Part shown: positions 1-5,501 of the stretch, piece by piece | Layout of the letters: the number at the start of each line of letters is the position of its first letter | Position numbering within the stretch: position 1 is the first letter of the stretch | Source: Gammaproteobacteria bacterium | GTDB lineage: Bacteria; Pseudomonadota; Gammaproteobacteria; SZUA-229 | Length of the DNA: 5,501 nt | Direction: 5' to 3' | NCBI GenBank assembly: GCA_015484935.1 | Contig: WFUQ01000067.1 | Span: 1-5,501 of the forward strand | Made by a program: the position numbers and the translations under genes | The notes under the pieces: generated by a model | Databases searched by the model: none | Seen by the model: the letters and a program-made list of their open reading frames with translations, nothing else | Told to the model about the DNA's origin: nothing

Positions 1-1
1 A

Positions 2-658
2 ATGTCTTCCATCATCATCGCATTGCTCGTCGCAGCATCGGTGATATTGAGTGGCCCTGTTCTGGTCAATAATATCAATCACTCAGGTGAATACGGACGC
101 GACATAGAGATCGTGATGCCGGATGTGGATTCGGGCTGGGACAGGCAGGACGGTGTGACTGATAGCTGGCAGCCTCTGTTCCATGGTGCAGTTAACTACA
201 ATGTCCGATATGACAAGGATGGGAAGGCAGTATCCCTTTATGTCGGATATTATCCGGGTCAGAAGCAAGGCCAGGAATTGATCAACGATACGAATATGAT
301 CAACAATAAACGGGTCTGGAAGACGCAGTATGTCAGGGCGAGGATCAAACAGGTCGATGGTGAGCAGGTTCTTGAGCAGAAATTGCAGGATGCTTCGGGT
401 CAACAAAGGCTTGTCTGGTACTGGTACAATGTTGCCGGTATCAGCACGATCAACAGATATGAGGCCAAATTACTACAGGTGATGGGACTGCTGACATCGG
501 AAACATCTGCGTACGTGGTTGCGGTGACATCATTATCGGATGGCAGCGATAAGATGAAACGGGAGCTTTTGCGGCAGTATGTTAGGGATATGCGAATACC
601 ACTGGACGCTGTGTCTCATTCAATCGTCACCAGAACAGAAAAGGGAAACTCTGATTAA
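2..658 (+). CDS. xrtA: EpsI domain, probably the C-terminal part of exosortase A (XrtA), 5' end cut by the window; alternatively a stand-alone EpsI
   Basis: The 218 visible residues contain one hydrophobic segment (about 3-22) followed by a soluble, presumably periplasmic domain. Seen: LYVGYYPGQKQGQELINDTN at about 79-98, WYWYNVAG at 139-146, and an NRYEAKLLQ stretch after it. These fit the EpsI family, which is either fused to the C-terminus of exosortase A or encoded separately; the 'LYVGYY..Q..G.EL...N' form is what I associate with the XrtA fusion. The family accompanies the membrane transpeptidase-like enzyme that recognises PEP-CTERM sorting signals; the role of the EpsI domain itself is not well defined. 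The ATG at base 2 has no visible upstream sequence, so no ribosome binding site can be judged and it may be an internal Met. The exosortase catalytic Cys/Arg/His region would lie upstream. The gene ends in TAA, 54 bases before prsT, so the two may be co-transcribed. Sure of EpsI; less sure (about 2 to 1) of fusion over stand-alone. Confidence 0.85.
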   Translation: MSSIIIALLVAASVILSGPVLVNNINHSGEYGRDIEIVMPDVDSGWDRQDGVTDSWQPLFHGAVNYNVRYDKDGKAVSLYVGYYPGQKQGQELINDTNMINNKRVWKTQYVRARIKQVDGEQVLEQKLQDASGQQRLVWYWYNVAGISTINRYEAKLLQVMGLLTSETSAYVVAVTSLSDGSDKMKRELLRQYVRDMRIPLDAVSHSIVTRTEKGNSD

Positions 659-665
659 TTCAGAG
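649..665 (+). other. small hairpin across the stop codon of the EpsI-domain gene
   Basis: CTCTGA (649-654) and TCAGAG (660-665) are perfect 6-base complements around a 5-base loop that holds most of the TAA stop (656-658). With the C at 666 bulged, A647-A648 could also pair with T667-T668. There is no T tract after it, so it is not a standard intrinsic terminator. It could be an RNA stability or processing hairpin between the EpsI-domain gene and prsT, or chance. Confidence 0.3.
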
Positions 666-701
666 CTTCCAGAGATTAACGAATCGAATATCAAGTGTTG
701 T

Positions 702-710
702 GAGAGGAAG
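702..710 (+). promoter_or_regulatory. ribosome binding site of prsT
   Basis: The purine-rich GAGAGGAAG lies just before the ATG at 713, with the AGGA core at 705-708 four bases from the start codon. It supports the first Met over the alternative Met at codon 8 (ATG at 734). Either start keeps the lipoprotein signal, but the basic residues K2 and K6 of the n-region are kept only with the first. Confidence 0.75.
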
Positions 711-712
711 TT

Positions 713-3511
713 ATGAAATCCGGGAATAAAATAATGCATGTCAGTCAACTGTTGCTGGCCGTGTTCGTGGCCACGTTGTTTGCCTGTAGTGATCCACAGA
801 CGGAGAGTATCGAGCTGGTGCAGACAGCCAAACAATACATCAGCAACAACAAGACACGTGAAGCGGCGCTTGAGCTAAAGAACTCTCTCAAAGCAAACCC
901 GAAAAATGCCGAGGCCAGATTTATGCTGGCAGATCTCTATCTGGAGATCGGTGATGCCGAGGGTGCGATCAAGGAATTCAACAAGTCATTAAGTGCCGGT
1001 TGGTCGAAAGCAGACGTGATGCAAGGTCTGGGAAAGGCATATCTGCTTTCCGGTAACTATAAAAAATTACTGGAGAAGGTCAAGATCGATGCTGACTTTA
1101 CGGATGCGGACAAGGCTGAGTTATACGGTATGCGTGCAGCGGCTTATCTGGGAACAGGTGATCTGAGTGCGGCGCTGAAAGCGGTAGATGCCGGCGATGC
1201 TCTGGACGCAGATGCTTATTATCTGTTGAAGACACATATGCAGATAAGCATGATCAGTAAAAACATCACTGAAGCTGGTGCGATGCTCGAACGGGCACTG
1301 AGTAAATATCCTGATGCCAGAGAACTGATGATATTGCAGGCACAATATGCGATCCAGAACAAAGACAGTGATACGGCAAAGCAGGTGTTGAATGAAGTCG
1401 TACAGCGTGAACCGAAGAACATGGTCACGATATATGGACGTATAGCAAGACTCAAGCTCACTCGTATCTATATCACAGAGGGCGAGGTCGAACTGGCTGA
1501 AAAAAATCTCAAGCCACTGCTCAAGTTCTACCCGGAGAATCCGGAGGTCAATTATCTGGGGGCTATGCTGTCATTCAGACAGGGTGACCTCGATACCGCT
1601 GACCTGCGTATTCAGAAAGCAGTGAACACTGTACCGGATAACGCACAGATACAATTGCTTTACGGCACGATAAGTTTCGCACGTAAGCATTATGAGCAGA
1701 CGGTGCTCTATCTTTCAAAATATCTCAATACCTATCCCGGGAATATCGGGGTACGCAAATTACTGGGGCGCACATACATGTTACTGGGTCAGGACGATCA
1801 GGCCGAGACGGCATTGCTGAAAGACGTACCTGTCGAAACCAGTGATGCCGAACTTCTGGCATTGGGTGGTCTGTCACAGTTACGCATGGGTGACTCAGAG
1901 GCGGGTATTGCAGGTCTGAGAGAAGCGATTAGACTGGAACCTGATAATACGGCCTATCACGGCGAACTGGCAAAGGCTTATATCTCTACCGGTGAAGCCG
2001 GTCTGGCGATAGACGAGCTGACAAAACTGGTGGCTGCAGGTAATGAATCCGAGCAGATAAAGAATCTGCTGATACTGGCATATCTTCGAAACAAACAGTA
2101 TGACAAGGCGATAGCTGCCGCAAAGGAAACGTTGGCACGCAAACCTGATGATGTCGATGCAACTATCATGGTGGCAAACGTGCTGGCCGTCTCGAAGAAG
2201 ACAACTGAAGCACGTCAGTATTTCGATAAGGCATTGCAGTTGGACCCCGATTCGATGCAGGCGATTATGTCTCTTGCCCGACTCGAAATATATGAGGGTA
2301 ACCTGGGTGCAGCCAGACAGTTGTATGTCAAAGCGACCACGCTGGCTGACGATTCCATCGAAGCAGAACTCTCGCTGGCGCGTATGGCTGAAAAAGAGCC
2401 CGATGAGAATGCTATGCAGAAATGGCTGGAGCAGGCGCGTGCGAAAGCACCGGATAACATCACGCCCAGACTCATGTTGATCGAATACTATCTGCGTAAA
2501 CATCAGAATAACAAGGCAGCTGAGGTGCTGAAAGAGGCTGAAGCACTGGATAAGGAAAACTTTTCTGTGATTCTACAGCGCGGGAAATTACAACTCGCGA
2601 CGAAAAAATACAGTGAAGCACTGTCGACGCTGACAAACCTGGTGATCGATGTACCGGATTCCTATTATGCACGCACCATACTGGGTGAGATACACCTCAA
2701 GATGGGGCAGCTGGAGAGTGCCGAGAAAGAATTCCTGGCCGCGCTTAAAAGCAGGCCTGACCATCTTCCCGCCATGGCCTTGTTGTCAAATGTTTATCTG
2801 CAGAAGGGGGATATAGAAAACGCCTCGCAGTACGCCAGCAAGGTGCGGCAACAGGAGCCAGAACTCTACGTCGGATATGAGTTGACTGGTGATACGCAAG
2901 TCGCTTCAGATAACGTTAATGATGCATATAATTCATACAAAAAAGCGTGGAGCATCAATCAGACTTCTGTACTGGCTGTAAAACTGTCTCGTGTACTGAT
3001 CGGTCGAGGCGATCCGGATGCAGCAGTATCATTACTGCGCGGTTGGGTGAGTAAACACGAGGACGATATGACAGCTCTGCAGTTACTCGGTACGACTCTG
3101 CAGGAAAAAGGAGATAATGATGGTGCTGAGCGTGTCTACAGTCAGTTATTAAAGCTGCAACCGGAAAACATCTATGCCTTGAATAATATGGCATGGTTGT
3201 TATCACTCAAAGCTGACCCGTCGGCAATCGATTATGCCAGCCGGGCATACAAGCTGTCTCCCGAGAGCAGCGGTATCCAGGACACGTATGGCTGGGTTCT
3301 TCTGCAACAGGGCGATGCTGAAAAAGCAGTTACCGTATTAAAACGCGCCTATGACAAACTTCCCGGTATTCCTGAAGTGGGCTATCACTATGCTGCTGCG
3401 CTAATCAAAGCTGGAAAAGGGCAGCAGGGACAGGCTATCCTGTCCAGCGTACTGGCAGCTCATGATTCTTTCACTGGCCGGGAAGACGCGGAGAAATTAC
3501 TCAAAAAATAG
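713..3511 (+). CDS. prsT: XrtA/PEP-CTERM system TPR-repeat lipoprotein PrsT
   Basis: This is a 932-residue lipoprotein. The signal peptide has a basic start (K2, K6), a hydrophobic core (about 10-23) and a lipobox LFA-C with Cys25 as the lipidated residue. Ser26 at +2 is not an inner-membrane retention Asp, so outer-membrane anchoring is favoured. Residues 32 to about 920 are helical repeats; about 26 TPR units can be laid out, nearly all 34 residues long, many ending in P-[DEGK]-[NSD]. Examples start at 66, 277, 311, 379, 481, 651 and 786. The C-terminal block, with ALNNMAWLL (822-830), QDTYGWVLLQQGD (856-868) and YHYAAAL (891-897), resembles the usual end of the PEP-CTERM TPR lipoprotein family, whose members are about 900 residues. 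TPR arrays bind proteins; the partner is unknown, and a scaffold for export or sorting in the periplasm is inferred. PrsT is often found near the PrsK/PrsR regulators; here it follows the EpsI-domain gene closely. No frameshift is seen. Confidence in the family is high. Confidence 0.95.
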   Translation: MKSGNKIMHVSQLLLAVFVATLFACSDPQTESIELVQTAKQYISNNKTREAALELKNSLKANPKNAEARFMLADLYLEIGDAEGAIKEFNKSLSAGWSKADVMQGLGKAYLLSGNYKKLLEKVKIDADFTDADKAELYGMRAAAYLGTGDLSAALKAVDAGDALDADAYYLLKTHMQISMISKNITEAGAMLERALSKYPDARELMILQAQYAIQNKDSDTAKQVLNEVVQREPKNMVTIYGRIARLKLTRIYITEGEVELAEKNLKPLLKFYPENPEVNYLGAMLSFRQGDLDTADLRIQKAVNTVPDNAQIQLLYGTISFARKHYEQTVLYLSKYLNTYPGNIGVRKLLGRTYMLLGQDDQAETALLKDVPVETSDAELLALGGLSQLRMGDSEAGIAGLREAIRLEPDNTAYHGELAKAYISTGEAGLAIDELTKLVAAGNESEQIKNLLILAYLRNKQYDKAIAAAKETLARKPDDVDATIMVANVLAVSKKTTEARQYFDKALQLDPDSMQAIMSLARLEIYEGNLGAARQLYVKATTLADDSIEAELSLARMAEKEPDENAMQKWLEQARAKAPDNITPRLMLIEYYLRKHQNNKAAEVLKEAEALDKENFSVILQRGKLQLATKKYSEALSTLTNLVIDVPDSYYARTILGEIHLKMGQLESAEKEFLAALKSRPDHLPAMALLSNVYLQKGDIENASQYASKVRQQEPELYVGYELTGDTQVASDNVNDAYNSYKKAWSINQTSVLAVKLSRVLIGRGDPDAAVSLLRGWVSKHEDDMTALQLLGTTLQEKGDNDGAERVYSQLLKLQPENIYALNNMAWLLSLKADPSAIDYASRAYKLSPESSGIQDTYGWVLLQQGDAEKAVTVLKRAYDKLPGIPEVGYHYAAALIKAGKGQQGQAILSSVLAAHDSFTGREDAEKLLKK

Positions 3512-3525
3512 GCAGTTACACCCTA

Positions 3526-3538
3526 TTCGAATGTCGAA
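3526..3538. repeat. short inverted repeat after prsT
   Basis: TTCGA (3526-3530) and TCGAA (3534-3538) are perfect complements around a 3-base ATG loop, 14 bases after the prsT stop. The stem is short and weak, and AAAA rather than T follows it on the + strand. It could be a minor RNA hairpin or chance. Confidence 0.2.
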
Positions 3539-3542
3539 AAGT

Positions 3543-3604
3543 CAGGTGTGACTAGAGTATCTGCTTCCCGGGTGGATCGGAAGATGCTTGATATGACACA
3601 CCTG
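3543..3604. repeat. 8-bp inverted repeat with 46-base spacer, followed by a T-rich tract
   Basis: CAGGTGTG (3543-3550) and CACACCTG (3597-3604) are perfect reverse complements. Within the spacer, CTTCC (3564-3568) can pair with GGAAG (3579-3583), so the RNA could form a long interrupted hairpin. The next 50 or so bases are T-rich but have no uniform T run directly at the stem. It could end prsT transcription (perhaps with Rho), be a two-site operator around the sigma-54-like element inside it, or be chance. Confidence 0.4.
3573..3588 (+). promoter_or_regulatory. possible sigma-54 (-24/-12) promoter
   Basis: The sequence TGGATCGGAAGATGCT has TGG and TGC with the invariant GG (3574-3575) and GC (3586-3587) ten bases apart, as in the sigma-54 consensus TGGCACG-N4-TTGC. 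It also keeps the C and G at the sixth and seventh positions. Three consensus positions (C4, A5 and the first T of TTGC) differ. Transcription would begin near 3598-3600, giving a leader of about 345 bases before the chain-length gene. PEP-CTERM/XrtA systems often carry the PrsK/PrsR two-component pair, and PrsR is a sigma-54-type activator, which makes the match more plausible. A match of this quality could also arise by chance. Confidence 0.35.
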
Positions 3605-3610
3605 TCTTGT

Positions 3611-3639
3611 TTGTAACTTATTGATTTTATTTTTGTTAT
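3611..3639 (+). promoter_or_regulatory. weak possible sigma-70 promoter in the T-rich tract
   Basis: TTGTAA (3611-3616) and TGTTAT (3634-3639) each match 4 of 6 consensus bases and are 17 bases apart, inside a T-rich tract that could resemble many promoter-like sequences. It is listed only because the gap needs a promoter if the downstream gene is separately transcribed. Confidence 0.2.
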
Positions 3640-3730
3640 CTGTTTTCTGCCGGTTTTCATGTGCCGAGAAGTCAGACGGGCTTCCCGGAGTAGTATTCGC
3701 TATCCTTGAAAACAATATATAAATCAATGC

Positions 3731-3740
3731 GTTACGTAAC
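3731..3740. promoter_or_regulatory. 10-bp perfect palindrome, possible operator
   Basis: GTTACGTAAC reads the same on both strands. It lies 37 bases before the possible small gene and about 200 bases before the chain-length gene. Perfect palindromes of this size are typical of dimeric regulator sites, but no cognate regulator is visible here, and a single 10-bp palindrome may be chance. Confidence 0.25.
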
Positions 3741-3776
3741 TGTTTCTCGCTTCCGATAACAGCACGGAGAAGTGTG

Positions 3777-3944
3777 ATGCAGCTCATATTCATGCGAGCC
3801 TGTTCAGCTAAATCTACAACCATGCTCTATAATCAGAAGAGTTTAGACATGATGAATAGATGGTTTTCAGGTCACCAATCTTTGGATGCGGTTTTACATT
3901 ACATTATGATTGTAGCGTGGCTACTGCAGGGTAAAAATAGTTAA
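3777..3944 (+). CDS. possible small protein of 55 residues, coupled to the chain-length gene
   Basis: An ATG at 3777 opens a frame of 55 codons ending with TAA at 3942-3944. The last A of this stop is the first base of the next gene's ATG (TAATG), an arrangement typical of translational coupling. GGAGA (3766-3770) lies six bases before the ATG and is a better ribosome binding site than the one before the chain-length gene. The product begins MQLIFMRACS and has one short hydrophobic stretch near the end (AVLHYIMIVAWLL, about 38-50), then QGKNS. I do not recognise a family. The composition is not clearly that of a real protein, and an open frame this short occurs by chance fairly often. It may be a coupling leader peptide, a small membrane-associated protein, a remnant of a lost gene, or not translated. 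Confidence 0.35.
   Translation: MQLIFMRACSAKSTTMLYNQKSLDMMNRWFSGHQSLDAVLHYIMIVAWLLQGKNS
3882..3910 (+). promoter_or_regulatory. weak possible sigma-70 promoter just before the chain-length gene
   Basis: TATGAT (3905-3910) matches 5 of 6 bases of the -10 consensus. It is preceded at 17 bases by TTGGAT (3882-3887), which keeps only the TTG of the -35 box. Transcription would start near 3917, giving a leader of about 27 bases that would begin inside the hairpin at 3912-3924. A perfect TATAAT also occurs at 3828-3833 but without a convincing -35 box. Confidence 0.2.
3912..3924 (+). other. small hairpin before the chain-length gene's ribosome binding site
   Basis: GTAGC (3912-3916) and GCTAC (3920-3924) are perfect complements around a GTG loop. 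The hairpin ends three bases before the AGGGT (3928-3932) that probably serves as the ribosome binding site. It contains GTAGCGTG, the 3' part of the ops element (GGCGGTAGCGTG) used by RfaH-type antiterminators in some polysaccharide operons, but the GGCG half is absent (GATT instead). Confidence 0.3.
3928..3932 (+). promoter_or_regulatory. weak ribosome binding site of the chain-length gene
   Basis: AGGGT lies 11 bases from the ATG at 3944, which is long and weak for a Shine-Dalgarno site. This makes dependence on translation of the upstream small frame more plausible. The next Met is codon 15, which would remove the cytoplasmic lead before the first membrane segment, so the start at 3944 is kept. 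Confidence 0.4.
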
Positions 3945-5461
3945 TGATTGAACAACTGGTACAGATATACGGCTACTTACACGGGATGTGGCGCTACAGG
4001 TGGTCGGCTCTTGTCATCACATGGGTACTGGCGATAATCGGCTGGGTTTTCGTGTATACGATGCCGAATCAGTACAGTGCTGATGCGGTGGTATTTGTCG
4101 ATACCACGTCTATCATGAAACCGCTGTTGAAAGGACTGGCTCCCGAGACCAACGCAGATGATGAACTGAACGTGATGACACGTACTCTGTTGAGCAGGGA
4201 AAACCTGATGACAGTGATACGCGAAACAGATATGGATCTGGATATCACGGATGATCATGCCAAAGAGCGTATGTTGGCGAACCTTGCCGGTAACATCACC
4301 ATCAAAGGCGGTGGTGGCAAACGCTGGGATCGTGACAAGAATATCTATGAGATAAGTTATATCGGCCGGTCGGCTGACCAGGTCTATCAGGTGGTCTCGA
4401 ATCTGCTCAATACCATGATCGAGAATACACTCAGTTCCAGCCGCACAGACACCGTATCGGCACAGAAGTTTCTGGATGTGCAGATCAAGGAATATGAACA
4501 GCGTCTCGCCACAGCAGAACAGAAACTGGCTGAGTTCAAAAAATCCAACGTCGGTTTCATGCCGGATGAAAAGGGTAGCTACTACACCCGTCTACAGCGT
4601 GCGTTGGACAGTGTGACCAGCACGACATCTGCACTACGACTGGCAGAGCAGCGATATGCAGAACTGCGTAGCCAGCTCAAAGGTGAATCGAGTGTAGCCG
4701 TGGGTAGTGATGATTCCACCGTGGCGATGAAACTGAGTCAGTATCAGTTACAACTGGATGAATTGCTCAATCAGTACACCGAGGAGCATCCCGATGTGCT
4801 TGCTGTCAGGCAGAATATCGCTGACCTGCAGGCGAGAGCCAATTCACCTGACGGTGCGGGTTTCTCGACTGGTAACAATACGCTGAACCCTGTCTACCAG
4901 AACCTGAAGGCGGCAGTGAATGAGGCCAGTATTCAGGTGCAGTTGCTGAAAACAGAGCTGGAAGAGCAGCAGGGTTATGTGAAAAAGTTGAAGGAATCGG
5001 TCGATATCATCCCCGAGGTCGAAGCGGAATTATCCAAGCTCAATCGTGATTACAAGGTGACCACAGAGCGCTATCTCGATCTGGTAGAGAGACGTGAGTC
5101 AGCGAGACTGGCACAGAACATCGGTCAGTCGACCAGCGATGTGACTTTCAGGGTGATCGAGCCACCTATCGTGCCGACCAGCCCGTCCGGTCCGAATCGT
5201 CCGTTATATCTTGTTATGGTACTGTTGGCTGCATTCGCTGCAGGATTAGGATGGAGTGGTTTCAGATATCTGCTGCAGCCGTCATTCGTAAGCCGTAAGC
5301 AGATACAGCAAAAACTGGGTGTGCCGGTGTTGGGCACTGTAAGCCTGTACCTCTCGGATGAGCATAAAAAACAACGCAAGATACAGCTTGCTTCGTTTCT
5401 TTCAGCATCGATTCTGTTGATACTGGTGTTTAGTGGTGTTCTGTTTATGAGGAATGTTTAA
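3944..5461 (+). CDS. XrtA system polysaccharide chain-length determinant (Wzz/GumC-like inner-membrane protein)
   Basis: This 505-residue polysaccharide co-polymerase sets polymer length and supports export from the inner membrane. Seen: a short cytoplasmic start, membrane segment 1 (about 21-40), and a Wzz-type periplasmic domain beginning PNQYSADAVVFVD (41-53). Coiled-coil-rich stretches follow at about 170-200, 210-247 and 313-390. They include the YTEEHPDVLAVRQNI motif (278-292) and the GNVR-like TERYLDLVERRESARLAQN (374-392). A Pro-rich EPPIVPTSPSGPNRP (406-420) leads into membrane segment 2 (about 421-440). A third membrane segment (about 480-502) follows a cytoplasmic loop containing LGVPVLGTVS, and only three residues remain after it. 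Length and the third segment fit the PEP-CTERM chain-length family (about 500 residues). There is no Walker A motif, so a partner tyrosine kinase would be a separate protein, as is usual next to this gene. Confidence in the family is high. Confidence 0.95.
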   Translation: MIEQLVQIYGYLHGMWRYRWSALVITWVLAIIGWVFVYTMPNQYSADAVVFVDTTSIMKPLLKGLAPETNADDELNVMTRTLLSRENLMTVIRETDMDLDITDDHAKERMLANLAGNITIKGGGGKRWDRDKNIYEISYIGRSADQVYQVVSNLLNTMIENTLSSSRTDTVSAQKFLDVQIKEYEQRLATAEQKLAEFKKSNVGFMPDEKGSYYTRLQRALDSVTSTTSALRLAEQRYAELRSQLKGESSVAVGSDDSTVAMKLSQYQLQLDELLNQYTEEHPDVLAVRQNIADLQARANSPDGAGFSTGNNTLNPVYQNLKAAVNEASIQVQLLKTELEEQQGYVKKLKESVDIIPEVEAELSKLNRDYKVTTERYLDLVERRESARLAQNIGQSTSDVTFRVIEPPIVPTSPSGPNRPLYLVMVLLAAFAAGLGWSGFRYLLQPSFVSRKQIQQKLGVPVLGTVSLYLSDEHKKQRKIQLASFLSASILLILVFSGVLFMRNV

Positions 5462-5501
5462 TCCTGGGCGTAAGCTGAACCAAGGACGCATTATTTTTCG
5501 T
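5462..5501. other. 40-base tail after the chain-length gene, with a weak hairpin and T-rich end
   Basis: TCCTGG (5462-5467) can pair with CCAAGGA (5480-5486) with one bulged A and a 12-base loop, and TTATTTTT (5491-5498) follows four bases later. This could be a weak intrinsic terminator, but the stem is imperfect and the T run is separated from it. It may equally be the leader of the next gene beyond the window. Confidence 0.3.

Larger units (their letters stand above)
3512..3943. other. 432-base intergenic region between prsT and the chain-length determinant gene
   Basis: No long, convincing gene is present on either strand. The region is visibly richer in A and T than its neighbours, especially the T-rich stretch at about 3605-3658. 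It contains the inverted repeat, sigma-54-like element, direct repeats, palindrome, hairpin and possible small gene listed separately. Its length, next to a 54-base gap before prsT, suggests that the chain-length gene has its own promoter or leader and may begin a second transcription unit. This is inference. Confidence 0.7.

Noticed and set aside
2148..2480. 110-codon + strand frame inside prsT
   Set aside because: Alternative frame of the TPR region, with Trp/Arg-rich composition typical of a shifted frame.
1895..2503. 202-codon open frame on the - strand inside prsT
   Set aside because: It is fully antisense to a clear TPR coding region; the Cys- and Arg-rich translation resembles no protein family.
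3659..3709. 16-codon frame in the gap (ATG at 3659)
   Set aside because: Too short, with no ribosome binding site and no overlap with another gene.
3542..3823. 93-codon open frame on the - strand across the gap
   Set aside because: No convincing ribosome binding site precedes its ATG, the translation is low-complexity and polar at the C-terminal half with no recognisable motif, and it runs through the inverted repeat and T-rich tract. It looks like chance.
3828..3833. Perfect TATAAT as a -10 box
   Set aside because: No acceptable -35 box at 16-18 bases and no extended -10 TGn; the best upstream match is TTCAGC at 19 bases.
3512..3943. CRISPR array, tRNA or insertion-sequence remnant in the gap
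   Set aside because: There are no regularly spaced repeats, no cloverleaf or tRNA-like arms, and no terminal inverted repeats with target duplications or transposase fragments.
5462..5501. Strong intrinsic terminator after the chain-length gene
   Set aside because: The stem is imperfect with a bulge and large loop, and the T run does not directly follow it; kept only as a weak possibility.

Overview
The window is a piece of an exosortase A (XrtA) / PEP-CTERM exopolysaccharide locus from a Gram-negative bacterium, most likely a beta- or gammaproteobacterium. This rests on protein-family recognition: an EpsI domain, a PrsT-type TPR lipoprotein with a lipobox, and an XrtA-type Wzz-like chain-length protein, all on the + strand. 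Base composition is moderate, neither very GC- nor AT-rich. ATA and AGA codons are used freely in the main genes. I cannot name a genus.

Layout: (1) 2-658 is an EpsI domain with one N-terminal hydrophobic segment. It is probably the C-terminal part of exosortase A with its catalytic membrane domain cut off by the window edge, though a stand-alone EpsI starting at base 2 cannot be excluded. (2) After 54 bases comes prsT (713-3511), a 932-residue lipoprotein built almost wholly of TPR units; I can lay out about 26, mostly in exact 34-residue register. (3) Bases 3512-3943 form a 432-base gap with no established gene. It holds several possible regulatory structures: a widely spaced 8-bp inverted repeat around a sigma-54-like -24/-12 element, a T-rich tract, a two-part direct repeat, a 10-bp palindrome, possible sigma-70 elements and a small hairpin. 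It also holds a possible 55-codon gene (3777-3944) with a good ribosome binding site, whose stop overlaps the next start as TAATG. (4) 3944-5461 encodes the polysaccharide chain-length determinant, with three predicted membrane segments and no kinase domain. (5) The last 40 bases are non-coding or leader sequence.

Working together (family knowledge plus inference): the chain-length protein would control polymer length during exopolysaccharide export. Exosortase A with EpsI would process PEP-CTERM proteins in the inner membrane. PrsT would be a periplasm-facing lipoprotein scaffold that accompanies the system. No PEP-CTERM substrate, PrsK/PrsR regulator, glycosyltransferase or tyrosine kinase is visible here; these would be expected nearby. 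The three large genes are ordinary members of known families. The least explained part is the prsT-to-chain-length gap.
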